This document shows, one piece after another, positions 35,559 through 46,718 of a stretch of DNA of 64,000 bases (within the stretch, counting starts at the first letter, position 1; each line of letters starts with the position of its first letter). This DNA is from Papaver somniferum (lineage: Eukaryota > Streptophyta > Magnoliopsida > Ranunculales > Papaveraceae), in assembly GCF_003573695.1 (NCBI RefSeq), contig NW_020650859.1:992001-1056000 (forward strand), given 5' to 3'. A model generated the notes under the pieces. The model was not told the DNA's origin. It made no database searches and saw nothing but the letters and a program-made list of their open reading frames with translations. Both the position numbers and the translations under genes were made by a program.

Positions 35559-36296
35559 CTAGGGAGGTGGAGGAGAACCCCAATACATGTTGTGTGACAT
35601 TTCACCAACATTACCAACCAGATCATGAGCTCGCCGAGGTGCAGATAGACCACTAGTATTTCCAGAGTTTACCACAGAAGATTGCGGTAACTGTGTTTCC
35701 AAATCTTCTCTGCTGCCACCACTATAAGCTGTTGTTGGCTGCAGCAAATCATGATGATAAACAACGTTTTCTTCTTCATCCGGTTGCAACCTCTCATACA
35801 TCGCGTTCTGAAACGTTGCTGCAATCACCAATACCGGTCCAGATGCTATCAACTCTCCAACAACCTTCCCACCCACCACCTGTCCTTGCCCACCTGATAA
35901 ATACACGGCCAAACCCGTCGAACCTTGTGGCAACGGTGGTGGAAGAAAAGTACCTGATAGTGATAAAAGCTCGAATCTCCCACGAAGTGTAACAACACCT
36001 TCAGGTGACGCCGTTGGTTGATGGAGACTAACGTTGCTGACAACACCACTTCCGCCTAAAACACAAACACCACATTGCCGCTGCAGAGAATATCTTGCAA
36101 TGCTCTTGAAAACGTCATTCCCGTTTGTAACCTCTAAGATATGACTTCTCATGCCGTTTGTTGCGTCGCTTTCACTAGGAATGATTTTGCAGGCAGGCTT
36201 CGTTTTGTTCTTTGATCCAAGTGGACGGCCACGGCTTCTACGTCCACCACCACCGCCACTACTTCCTTCTCCACCTCCTTCCACGATTTCTTGCAT
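35559..36296 (-). CDS. AT-hook nuclear-localized (AHL) protein, clade A type
   Basis: DNA-binding chromatin protein that acts in the nucleus and binds A+T-rich DNA at matrix attachment regions. The 245-aa gene is intronless, as in clade A AHLs. Residues 22-31 ([10 protein letters not shown], followed by TKP) are a type I AT-hook. The PPC/DUF296 domain runs from about 48 to 165, starting with [15 protein letters not shown] and containing [10 protein letters not shown] at 106-115 (type I consensus GRFEILSL). A Gly-rich stretch precedes the hook, and the C-terminus ends MYWGSPPPP, a typical AHL ending. Arabidopsis relatives (AHL15-29) repress hypocotyl growth and affect flowering and reproductive patterning. 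I do not assign the exact member. Confidence 0.94.
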   Translation of the reverse strand: MQEIVEGGGEGSSGGGGGRRSRGRPLGSKNKTKPACKIIPSESDATNGMRSHILEVTNGNDVFKSIARYSLQRQCGVCVLGGSGVVSNVSLHQPTASPEGVVTLRGRFELLSLSGTFLPPPLPQGSTGLAVYLSGGQGQVVGGKVVGELIASGPVLVIAATFQNAMYERLQPDEEENVVYHHDLLQPTTAYSGGSREDLETQLPQSSVVNSGNTSGLSAPRRAHDLVGNVGEMSHNMYWGSPPPP

Positions 36297-37604
36297 GTAT
36301 ATGCTGTTTTTGTTGCTCTAATAATTCTATTTTATTTTTAATTATTTTTTCTTTTTTGGTTCCAGATCTAGTAAGAAGAATCAATCTGGCTGCACCGCTA
36401 ATTATATCACCACCATGAGAACACTACACATGGTGCTAGTGTTTTGTTTCGTCATCAATCATTATCAACAAGTATACTAGCTGGAAGCTACAGCTAGTGA
36501 CATGGATTGCGTTTGCAAAAGTTGACTTGTGTGCAGCTGCATATCATTTGAGTTTTGAGTACATGAAATGAATTTTTTTGCATAACAAAGATGAAGCGAA
36601 GTTGATTGAGAGTCCATGCAAGTGGGGAACCAAAATTGACAACTTAGAGATAAGAAGAACACCTACTCTTTAAATGCCAATCTCTATCAATATAATCCAA
36701 CTTTACTGCACATTCCTGAAAAGAGAGACAAGAAAATAAAGGGAGATTTGAGTAAAGAATGTAAAGTAGTAGGAATTCTTTTTTCTCAAAATACTGCTTT
36801 ATCTCAGTAGGAAACAACATTTATTCCTCTCCATGAATCAAGACCCCTTGTGTTTCAACAAAATCCATCTGCAATTTTACCCATTAGTAGGGTAGGCACC
36901 GATCATAATGACGATGATCGGAGTTCGAAATTCTTCAACACCGAAAATTTTATCAATAACAAAAAATAGGAAAATTTATTCATGGAACAACATTTGTATT
37001 TTTTGTGTGAAAAAAGAATTAACCCATCCAACATTTGTTTGTATTGAATTTGGTCAACAAGGTTTGACCAAATTCTACAAGGGCATTTTAGTCATTATTT
37101 GTCCAAGTTGGTTTGCCATAACAAATTCCAGCACATTTGTCAAGAGTTGAGAATTTGGCACAACCATTAAAAGTCTTTGAAAGGTTTGGTGAACGTGACT
37201 TGTTAAGTCTAGATGCTGCCTTTCTACAATCTCTGCATCTAATCCTTGTGCAATGAATTATTGCTATTTCATATTTCAATTTTCAAAGGCTTATGCTGTT
37301 TTATTATCTGCACAAAATTTGCAAAACTTCTTCCTTTGGCCCACAATGAAGGTTTGGTGAACAAGATGTGGATTTTTCATCCCTTGACCACAAAAAAAAA
37401 GTCATAAAATTCGAAGTAACAAAGAATCATATGCTAAAGCTACTACTGTAATAGACAGAATCATATACATATCACTCGATTCCCCAATCTTCTGTCAGTC
37501 TTTTCTTGCAATGTCTAAGAAACCATGTATCAAAACTACACAGGGGGGAAGTTCTCTCTACAGAAAAAAGAGCAAAAGATCGATTTAAGACGACTAGTGA
37601 TCTC
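36297..37604. other. intergenic, no gene recognised
   Basis: The proximal part is the promoter of the minus-strand AHL gene. Short ORFs (36,908-37,150; 37,088-37,279) have no recognisable domain. One SINE-like phrase lies near 36,918-36,950. Confidence 0.5.
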
Positions 37605-39915
37605 TTACAGTGTGAAGGGAGGCGAACGTGTCTTTCTTGCAAGTTGAAATATTCTGCGCAACTCGTCTTCCATCTCCTGCAGTATAACTGGTTTGCATAT
37701 AACACCATTGATCCCATTCTGAATACACCAGTCACGGGTTACTTTGTCAGATTTCAATGCTGTCATTGCGATAACCACAGGACGGGTACTCAATCTTCCA
37801 AGCGTATCGAACACCCGGTGTCCCTCTTCTTTAAGCATACCTATGTCTAGTAGTAACAGGTGATAGGTATTACCATCTTGGAGAAGGGATTGTGCACATT
37901 GATACCAAGAGCTGACAACAGTGACATGGCATTCTAGTTTTGCAAGAAGTTTTTTGGTGATGGATTGGTTAAAACCATCTCGATCTAAGAGGAGGGTATT
38001 CATTCCTTTCAAAACTGATCGCGCGGTTTCAGGATCCTTGCACATTGGGTCAATAAGACCTTCTTCTGATCTTTGAAGCTGTAGTCTGATTCTAAAGTTC
38101 ATGGTTTCGCCGAGGCTGTAAGGTGAATGGTTAACAGATACAGATCCCTGCATTAGCTGCATAAACAAGCCAGTAGACCATGTCAGATACTTGGAAACAG
38201 CAGTAGCCTGAAACTGTAAAATTGATAAAGCTACATAAGCTCACCTCAGCCAGTTTTTCGCAAATATTGAACTGAGTCACTCGACCGCCATCTGGATTAC
38301 CATCATAATGCTCATTCCCATTCCGTATCCATAGACTTGAACCACCAGTTTCTCTCAAATCCCTTCTGCACACTTCAAAATGTAAGTAAGTGAATTTGGG
38401 AACCGGATCTTGCTTCCAACCAAAGTACCTAGGATCCAAACCATCCTGTAAATCTTTCTCAGCATAAATATGGAGAACTACAATGTCACAGTCTCCAGCA
38501 CCCAGAATTTTCCCAACCATATACAGAATGGCTTGAAGAATTCGCGTTTCATCCCCAATGACTCTGTCAGGAACTAGTTCAGAGACTATAATTTCAAAAT
38601 CTGACTTCTTGCAAGCACACATAAGCTTTGATATGCTTGCAGCTTCTTTCAACATAGAGTAAAGACTAAAATTCCGCGATTTGAGCTCCAATCTACTATC
38701 ACTTAACCCCGAAACCCCAGTTGCATCTTCAACAATAGCCGAAATAAGAAGTCCCCCTTTTGCAATTGTGTCAACCATCCTTTTTTGTTCCTCTGATTTA
38801 AAATTCTCAAGCTGCAAAACTGACAGAACCGAAGCTATAGACCGTGCAGGCGAAATCATTTCTCTACTCATCACACTCCGAAACGAACACTTTGCTTCAT
38901 TTGCCATCAAAGCCATCTTTCTAGCTTTCCGCAAAGCAATATTCTGTTCCACAAGTTGCTCTTTGATCAGCAAAGATTCCTCCAAAACAGCTGCATGCGA
39001 TAACGCGACAGCCACTTGATCCGCCACAACCTCCACAATCTCAAGCTCTTGAGAATTCCAACACCTGTTTACCTCAACAGGAAGCACCAAAACCAACACC
39101 GCATAACAACACGCCTCGATCGTCTTTGGCGTACCACCATTAAAACTCGAAATCTTAAGCAACGGCATTCGAATCGCAACTCCAGACCCTCTCCCCACTA
39201 ATCCACTCAACCTAGACCCAGACCCCAAAATTCTTACTCCACTTTCCCGCACAATCTCTACCACCTCCGGATCATCCATTCTAACCGAAACAAACCCATC
39301 TCTTCTCCTCAACTCATGAGTAAAATTCATCAGAAAATTAACCTCATCCGGCATCAAAACCACAGAATTCTCCAAGAACAAACACTTGGACAACTCCACA
39401 AGAGTCGTGTACAAAATCGTATGGCGATCAAGAGACCTCCTAATCTCTCGAGTCAACATTCGAACATAATAACTAGTCTCTTCCTTTCTCTTAATCAACA
39501 CCATTTCTCTATCAAGTTCTTCAGTTTTCTTAATCAACAAGCCCTCTCTAATCATAACTTTTAACAACATTGGAATCAACGTGACAAAAGTAATCGAAGT
39601 AATACAAGAAACAAGAGCTGTTAATGACTTGAGGATTGTCAAAGACAACATGAGTTTATAACTGTGTGGATCATAAGTGAAAACAGTTATGAAATGAGTT
39701 AAACCACATAATATTATAAAAGCACCAAACTGAGTTAAGATCCATTTGAATGGGAATATGATCGAACAACTCACAAAGTAGAACAACTCTAATGGAATTG
39801 AGAAGTAAGCTGTTGCAATCAGTAAGTCACTTACTTTCTGCAGATGATGAATATCATCTAATGTCCACATTCCAACAACAGCGTCTCCTTCATCATAACA
39901 AGAACACAACATCAT
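37605..39915 (-). CDS. ETR2: ethylene receptor, subfamily II (ETR2/EIN4 type)
   Basis: ER-membrane ethylene receptor and negative regulator of ethylene responses acting through CTR1. Two exons: 39,915-38,245 and 38,156-37,605 (intron donor GAG|GTGAGC, acceptor GCAG|CTAATG), giving 740 aa from the first ATG. Three membrane helices lie at about residues 30-120, with the copper ligands Cys70 and His74 (LCGLTHF). A GAF domain lies at about 165-318. The histidine-kinase-like region has Arg351 (SREM) where the phospho-acceptor His sits in active kinases, as expected for degenerate subfamily II receptors. The C-terminal receiver keeps Asp661 (LLLLDIGM), Thr689 and Lys712. The extra N-terminal hydrophobic segment of subfamily II is encoded just upstream but lacks an in-frame ATG before a stop. 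Whether it is ETR2 or EIN4 is unresolved. Confidence 0.92.
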
Positions 39916-40207
39916 GCAAATTAACCAGCTAATGGTAATGAAGATGAAAGTTACAATGATCTTTTGATGATGAAGGTGATGGAGTTAACGAGGATTTGGT
40001 ATGAAGTGTTGAATGCATTTTTCTAGACAAGGAATCAGTCGGTCAGTGAATGACTGAGAGGAGGAGTCGGTGTTTGTGTTGGGTTTTGAGTTCAAATTCA
40101 ATGAATCGTTCGAACCAATGAAGGAAAGAAGTTTGAAAGTAGAATTTTTGTTAGTTTTTAGGTTCTAAGTAATGGTACAAATGGCAGGAGAAGGCTTTCG
40201 TTTTCAG

Positions 40208-40272
<65 letters not shown>

Positions 40273-41285
40273 GGAAATGGTAAAACACTCAAAAGAGGGG
40301 CCATTGCCCCCACCACATGCAACTTCCAAGAAAGAAAAAACTAGTATTAGTGGGAGAAGAAATTGACTAATTAACAGAAGGAGAGAGCCCCCCTAGTAGG
40401 TGGACCTGAAGGAGAAAATACAACAAAAATGAATAACTGATAAACACCCACAAATCAACCATCAATCTGTGAAGAATAGTATGAAGAATCATGATATTAA
40501 AGTACAATTCTACAGAGAAAAATTACGGTGAGATCCTACCAAAAGAATTAGGGTCATTCTAATAAATGGGGCCTAAACTAAAATCGGAAAAAAAGGTCAG
40601 TAATTTGTTAACATCAACAGATCAACCATCGAACAATAAAATTTTTATGAAAGTACACTAGATATTACCACAAATTAGTGACATTTTAAGTAGAAACGAG
40701 TCAAATGACATGAAATTTCAGACATGTTACTTGAAAAGAAAGTGAGAATGGGATACTTGGTAGACCATGGATTTACAAACAGCGGACTAATAATGCTCAA
40801 GTACTAATGGTAAAGTTTGGTTTGGGGGATTAATGTGTAGTACCAAGTTGTTGAGGCAGATATGATAAACAAAGACTTTAATGATGATTAGTTCCTTCTA
40901 CTAAACTCAATACAAAAAACAAACTGATTATTTTATGAGACTTTAATGGTCATTAGCCCCCACCACCAACCTAACTATTTGATGATGTCTTTATCTTCTT
41001 AAGTACTAAAGTTTTAGATGCAATGTATTAAGATGAAAACGAACAAATATATTATGTCAAGTTACATTACGATTAGATTCTATATTACCCGAAAACTTAA
41101 ACCATCCAAAATCGCATCAAAGTATTCAATTTGCAAGCTACTTAGTGTCATCTGTCGATTATGAATGACCATCCAAAATTGAAATATTTCTTGAAACAAG
41201 TCTAAGTTTGAAGATTTAGCCGTCTCACGCAGAGAGCATTTCAAATAAGTATAGATACATGACCCTAATATTCAGAGATATTCTA
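39916..41285. other. receptor promoter and intergenic
   Basis: Contains the 5' region of the ethylene receptor gene and a 61-nt T homopolymer (listed separately). No other gene or domain was recognised. Confidence 0.5.
40210..40270 (+). repeat. 61-nt poly-T homopolymer
   Basis: An uninterrupted T run about 300 bp upstream of the ethylene receptor start codon (poly-A on the gene's strand). It could be the tail of a retroposed sequence inserted on the minus strand, although no recognisable insert or target duplication was found next to it, or an expanded promoter dA:dT tract. The exact length is likely to vary and to be error-prone in assembly. The Phe-rich ORF across it is not a gene. Confidence 0.95.
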
Positions 41286-41289
41286 GAGT

Positions 41290-42900
41290 TGGTTGCTGTA
41301 TTGGACAGACAGACCGATGCATATTTGATATTTATATTAATACCTAAATTACCCTCCTAATTAATTTTGGATAATGATTAGTTAGTGTTAATAATAGTTA
41401 GTGTAATAATTAGTGAGATGATTAAGTTAAAGATAATTAGTAAGATTAAAAAATCAGATGAGTTTTTCTTTTTATAGAGGTAGAATTATTGAGAGAGTAA
41501 AGTTAGAGAAGATGAAAAAGGAAAACATGAAAACGATGGATTTTACCAACCACAACCGGAGGAAGGGTATTTCGGTACCCAGATATGCTTAATGTTGGTT
41601 GAATTGCTCAAAATTTTCGAAAAAAAATAAATTTTTAGAGTAGAGTTGGGCTTGTTCGGTTACCTTATGTGAAGAACAGGTAACCAAACTCATCTGAAAG
41701 TGTAGTTCGGTTACTTTTTCCAAACACCCAAGTTACTGGACTCGCTCTATAATGGAGGTTTTTAGTCTTCCGGTAAACAAACATGTTACCGAACTTTGTT
41801 TATAGGATTTACAGAGTAATGTTTGGTTGGTTTTGCAAACTTTAACCCAACAGGTTATCTAACCGAACTCCACATGTGTGCAATTAGTGAAGAGTTCAGT
41901 TTGTCAAGATTTTTTGCGAACAAAACGAACATAGTGGGACAAGTTCGGTTAAATTGAAACTCAACATAGTAGGCAAAATAACACTGTTCGGTTACATTAG
42001 ATAGTTTACTAGATAGTTTTTTTTTTTTTTTTGTAATATGGGTAGAGTTCGGTTACTAGATAGTTTTAGAAATTTTTGCGAACCAACCGAACAGAGTAGG
42101 CAAAGTTCGGTTAAATCATAACTCAACATAATGGGAAAAATAACACAGTTCGGCTATTACATTTTATCATTATTATTTTTTTTTTGTATTATGGGTAGAG
42201 TTCGGTTACTTACTAGTTTTAGAAAATTTTGCGAACCAACCGAACTCGCAGTTCGGCAACCTAGCTTAAAATCCAATTGAACCACACTGTTCTTCGTGTT
42301 CTTCCTTTCAGGAAGTTCGGTTAAGAAACTAGGATTTTTGTGAAACACGTACTAACCGAACAAGACACTGTAACTTTCATTTGAACCCTATTTTGATGAC
42401 ATCTATTCAATTAAAAGTAATGTGGAAGAAGAGAAGAACACGAGAAAAGAATAATTTTCAATCTCGATTAAATTGGATTTTAGGTCGGGACTGACGGGAC
42501 GAGGAACGTCAGGGAAAGAGTGAAAAAAAACAATTTTCTTTTTAAAATTAAGTTACATATATAGTGGTGGTGGTGGTTATCGGAGGTGGTGGTGGTAATC
42601 GGTGGTTGGTGGTGGTGATAATCATATGAGGTGGTGGTGGTGGTAATCGGCGGTGGTGGTAATCGGAGGTGGTGGCGGTTATCGGTGGTTGGTGGCGGTG
42701 GTAATCAGCGGTGATGGGTGGTGGTAATCGGCGTTGGTGGACGATGATGGTTATATATATATATATGTAGTTATTATGTTGGTTTTAAATTAAATTAGAT
42801 CAAAAATAGGTTAGTCAATTCAACGCTTTAAAACACTCGTTATAAATATAGGGAGGTTGACCTAATAAGACCATGTTCCCAAAAAAAAGACTAGTCCCTA
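41290..42900. mobile_element. non-autonomous TIR DNA transposon, copy 2
   Basis: Shares the internal order of the element at 8.5-9.75 kb: a TAATGATTAGTGAGAT leader, AGTTCGGTTAC...CAGGTAACC(A/G)AACTCATCTGMAAGTGTAGTTCGG, TAATGGAGGTTTTT, many TTCGGTTA/TAACCGAA words, a GGTGGT microsatellite (42,560-42,730), TATATATATA near 42,752 and GGTTTTAAATTAAATTA. The right end resembles copy 1, but the left end is more diverged and I could not match a clean inverted repeat, so the boundaries are approximate. No coding capacity. Confidence 0.72.
42560..42735 (+). repeat. GGT-rich imperfect microsatellite
   Basis: Runs of GGTGGTGGT interspersed with AATCGG and TATCGG words. It is internal to TIR element copy 2 and mirrored by a shorter GGTGGT run at 9,525-9,610 in copy 1. 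Confidence 0.85.
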
Positions 42901-43095
42901 AAAAAAAATCATTCCTAGAAATTGGTGAATTACTGTGAGTAGAGTTTTGAACTTATGATTTTTCTAGAAAAACCAGGGCCCAAGACCCAAGTTAAATGGC
43001 ACCAGCATGGCGGTGTATCCCCTTATGGATAAGGTGTCAAAATGACTAGGACAGAATTCACTCTCAAACTGAAAAAACTCAACAAAGGAAAAACA

Positions 43096-44339
43096 ATGGC
43101 TATTCTCAGCATCTCTACAATATTCTGCTCTAAATCTCATCCTCACAAGTTAAATTCAACAAAACAATATCTTCCCAAACAACTTAAACCAGCACCAGCG
43201 CAATTACAACCACTACACAGAAGAATAGAAGCTCATGTAGACATAGTAACTGATTCTCTCGCTAAGGCAAGCCTTGCAGCTTTACTGTCTACTTCTCTCT
43301 TCTTCTGCATTGATCCGGCTCTCGCCTTCAGGGGCGGAGGTCCCTACGGTATTGAGGTAACTAGGGGTCAAGATTTAACCGGGAAGGATTTCAGCGGGAA
43401 GTCATTGATCAAACAAGATTTTAAAACGGTAAATTCAGTTATGTTTCTGTGTTTTTTTTGTTGGATAATATGTAAAATTGATCCTTGAATTTCCTTTAAC
43501 TGCTGCGAATCCAGTCAATACTGAGACAAGTGAATTTCAAAGGTGCAAAATTGCTGGGCGCCAGCTTCTTCGATGCGGACTTAACAGGTTTTTCCTTTGC
43601 TTAGAATTTCTGGGTTATGGACTCGATTTATGCTTCTTAAACAAGCATATACGTTTTTACTCAATTTCGAGTGCCCATGCCATTGCAGTTATTTGTAAAA
43701 ATGATGCCTATGTATTTCAGGAGCTGATTTATCGGACGCTGATCTAAGAGGAGCAGACTTTTCCCTTGCAAATGTAACAAAGGTAGCTGTGGTTTACTAT
43801 TTAGTTTCCTTGATGTCCTGCATTTTGTATGGACTCTATTTGGTTATAGGCTCTCGTTATTTTCACCCTTATCTAAATGTGCAGGCGAATTTGACTAATG
43901 CAAATCTGGAGGGTGCATCTGTGACTGGCAACACATCCTTTAAGGGGACTCTTATTACTGGGGCTGGTAAGCTAGATTACCCTATTGTATCCAAGTATGT
44001 CTTGCTAGTTGTTTTGCAAAACATACGAACAATCCTGGCACACTAGTGCTGCTTGTGCACAATGTGCAGTTCTATTTGCATCACACACCATCAGAGATTT
44101 CTGTGGCTAACGTGTGCATATATATCCAATGTGCTTTATTGTTTTTCAGATTTCACAGACGTGCAGTTGAGAGAAGACCAGAGGGAACTCCTTTGCAAAA
44201 CTGCTGATGGGTAAGATTCTTCCTAGGTGCTGTATGTTAAAATATTTAAATTTTGGTCAATAATGTGCTTTTTTTGGCGTTCCTTAGGGTGAATCCAACA
44301 ACCGGTAACCCTACAAGAGAGACATTGCTTTGCAAGTGA
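43096..44339 (+). CDS. TL17: thylakoid lumen pentapeptide-repeat protein (TL17)
   Basis: Thylakoid lumenal 17.4-kDa-type protein of unknown biochemical role. Six exons are inferred: 43,096-43,428; 43,515-43,587; 43,721-43,782; 43,885-43,966; 44,150-44,210; 44,288-44,339, all GT-AG with continuous phase, giving 220 aa. The N-terminus has a chloroplast transit peptide followed by a hydrophobic lumen-targeting segment (SLAALLSTSLFFCIDPALA) with a likely cleavage after ALA, before FRGGGPYG. The mature part consists of pentapeptide repeats A(D/N)LxX (SFFDADLTGADLSDADLRGA, KANLTNANLEGA), which fold as a right-handed quadrilateral helix. The C-terminus (REDQRELLCKTADG ... TLLCK) matches the family. 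I prefer the ATG at 43,096 (ACAATGGC context); an in-frame ATG lies at 43,042. Confidence 0.94.
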
Positions 44340-44683
44340 CAACTGCGATGCCATAACCTATTGGACCAAGAAAGATTGGAGCAACTGTAAAATATAGAGC
44401 ATTTTTCCCCACAAGTTGAGCTGTTAATTGCCCCTACTATAGTAAAAATATACTGTCATTTCTTAACTTGTCGTAAATATTGTAGTATCCGACTATGTTT
44501 GTAAGCGCAGCAATGGACCTATCAGCATTTACTTAAATAACATATATGACCTTCGTTTGCAATTCCTAGCATTCTCACTACATTACTCATGTACCTTTGG
44601 AAACAAATTCTGGAAAGTATGCCAGCTCAATGCCTTCGCCTTTCTACAATTTCTGCAGCAGCATGACAAGGAATGCAACTACC

Positions 44684-46718
44684 TTACTGACTTCCAAGAG
44701 AGATTTTAAACGTGCAACTTTCTGAGGCTCTTGGAAAACTTTGTATCTGCACCATAAGTTCTAGTTCTGCCACTTTTAGAGGGCGTCTTGAGTTATCATG
44801 ATAGACAGTCAATGATTGCAAAGCTCTTGCGTTCCTCAAAATCACTTTCAAAAAACGAATCTCCTTTGGGCCCCAAATAATAGGCATAAAGCAAACTGAT
44901 TTAAGGTGTAGAAACAAACATCCGGTATCCAGCATATCAAGTGTCAAACCATCGTCTTCATTATCATGGTTCTTGTGGTCGCAAACATTAACACAATAAG
45001 GCTCCCTCTGAAAATGAAGAAAAATAGACAGATATTCAAACCAACGTGGTACACAATGCCCTTCCAACATTAGATAACTTGGTTAAGAGAGGGTGCGGCA
45101 TAGAAAGTCTACAATGCAACATTAGTGAAGAAACAGCCAACCACTTATTCCTTTCAATGCAATTTTACGAAAGCAATCTGGGACTATTTGAGCACAAGAA
45201 TGAAGCCAGACTGGGTTCACAAGGTTACTATTAACAAACAATTGGAAGACTAGCCATCATTTCAAGGAAGGAATTTAGCAAAGAGGGTTTGGGTTCTGAT
45301 TCCTTTTGCAATTATATGGGTCGTATGGAAGGAAAGAAACAGAAGAGTTATGGCACATATAAAGAAGCAGCGAAAGGGAGACAATAATCAATGAGGCGAA
45401 ACGAATAATATTTCAATGGGGTTCGCTGTTTGATTGGTTCAGGTGCGTATCTTTTAGAGACTTAATACTTAGTTGGGAAGCTGTAATGAACTATAACTTA
45501 TATGTTAAATAAGTGAAAGCTCAAGACTTTTTTCTACTATTTATTGAAGGATGAAGGAATGCTAAATCCAAAGTTCTGTAAACTAATTACCTTTTCAATT
45601 ACGAGCGATTCCAGATTAGGGGTTACTTTGAGAAAAGCAATTACTGCTGCATCAGAGGTCACTCCTTGAGTTATTTTCAACTGTTTGATATTATGATACA
45701 CTGGCGAATTCCCTGGAAGATATTTAGCCTAATGATTGCAAGGCAGCAGCAACAAATAAATCAGTTTCAAGGTATCAGATTAAGTTACAGAAGAAAAAAG
45801 AAATCTAAAAACAGCAGCAACAAAGAATACCTGGTAGGGTGGGTTCTTAACGGTTAGACATTTTACATGTGTAAGGTCTCGAAGAAACTGTCTTACTACT
45901 TCAGCATAATGTGCCTTGTCCTCCATAGGGCATGGAGCATACAAGTAAACAACTGCTTCCTCTAGCGTAAGAAAACTAGAAAATATATATTCTTTTGCAA
46001 CATAGCCCGTGTAATAGAAAGTCATAAGCCTTGGCGCCTGGATTTTGAGAGCAGACTCGTCTAAACCATGACAATGATCAATGCTCAAAATTTTAATTGT
46101 AGGAATTGAAATACAGAAACTAGGCTCAGAAAATTGGCAGTTCTCCAGGTACAGTTCTTCAAGGACAGGACAATTTGGAAAAACTTTCTTACACCAGCAC
46201 TGATTGGTAACCTCAATATGTTCAAGCCGAAGGTGTTTGAGTCTTGGAAATGAGATATATTCAGGAAAATCGATATCACCAGGAAAAAATGTTAGTTGAA
46301 AGGACGTGAGTGATGCACAAGTAAAAATGGATTGGGGAATACAGGAGGGATCGTTTGCGCATAAAAATAAACTAAAATCTTTGACATTGTGCCTTACTAC
46401 TTCGGAGATCCATGATTTTACAAGAGTTTCATCCAAATGCTCAGATGTTGTGATATGGAACTTGTGTATATCATTATCTGACAAACAACGACGACGCACT
46501 GTCCCATCCGCATAATCTATGAATTTATCAGTCAAGTATCTGGGTTTAGACCATCCATCCCACACAAATTCAAGGTTAGGGAATGAGGTCCAAATGTGAT
46601 TCCATCTGTGAGATAATACGCAAGTACGAGCAACATCCTTGGTTTCAAGGAACGATAGTATATGGTAAACAAGTGAGTCGGGTAAGTTACTGATCCTGTC
46701 TTCTGCCTTGCCAATCAT
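44684..46718 (-). CDS. F-box/LRR/FBD protein (copy B, intact)
   Basis: Predicted substrate adaptor of an SCF E3 ubiquitin ligase. Three exons: 46,718-45,831; 45,728-45,591; 45,007-44,684, all in phase, giving 449 aa, the usual size for the class. The F-box lies at residues about 6-50 (AEDRISNLPDSLVYHILSFL). An LRR_2-like region follows (FPRLKHLRLEHIEV; CPVLEELYLENCQF). The C-terminal FBD is in exon 3 (FLHLKSVCFMPIIWGPKEIR). Intron 2 (about 580 bp) is swollen by a plus-strand LINE fragment compared with the roughly 110-bp intron of pseudogene copy A at 10.4-11.9 kb. These genes belong to a fast-evolving plant family, and the target protein cannot be predicted. Confidence 0.9.
45046..45515 (+). 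mobile_element. LINE 3' fragment in an F-box intron
   Basis: The plus strand reads LPTLDNLVKRGCGIESLQC then EETANHLFL, the zf-RVT segment that follows the RT in plant L1 ORF2. Next, in another frame, come a WVLIPFAIIWVVWKERNRR-type stretch and FDWFRCVSFRDLILSWEAV, the usual C-terminal end. It lies inside intron 2 of the minus-strand F-box gene and is antisense to it. Only about 470 bp remains. Confidence 0.85.

Noticed and set aside
39016..39564. Plus-strand ORFs opposite the ethylene receptor
   Set aside because: Shadow frames of the GAF and transmembrane coding region on the minus strand.
40172..40366. ORF with a long Phe run
   Set aside because: Translation of the 61-nt T homopolymer.
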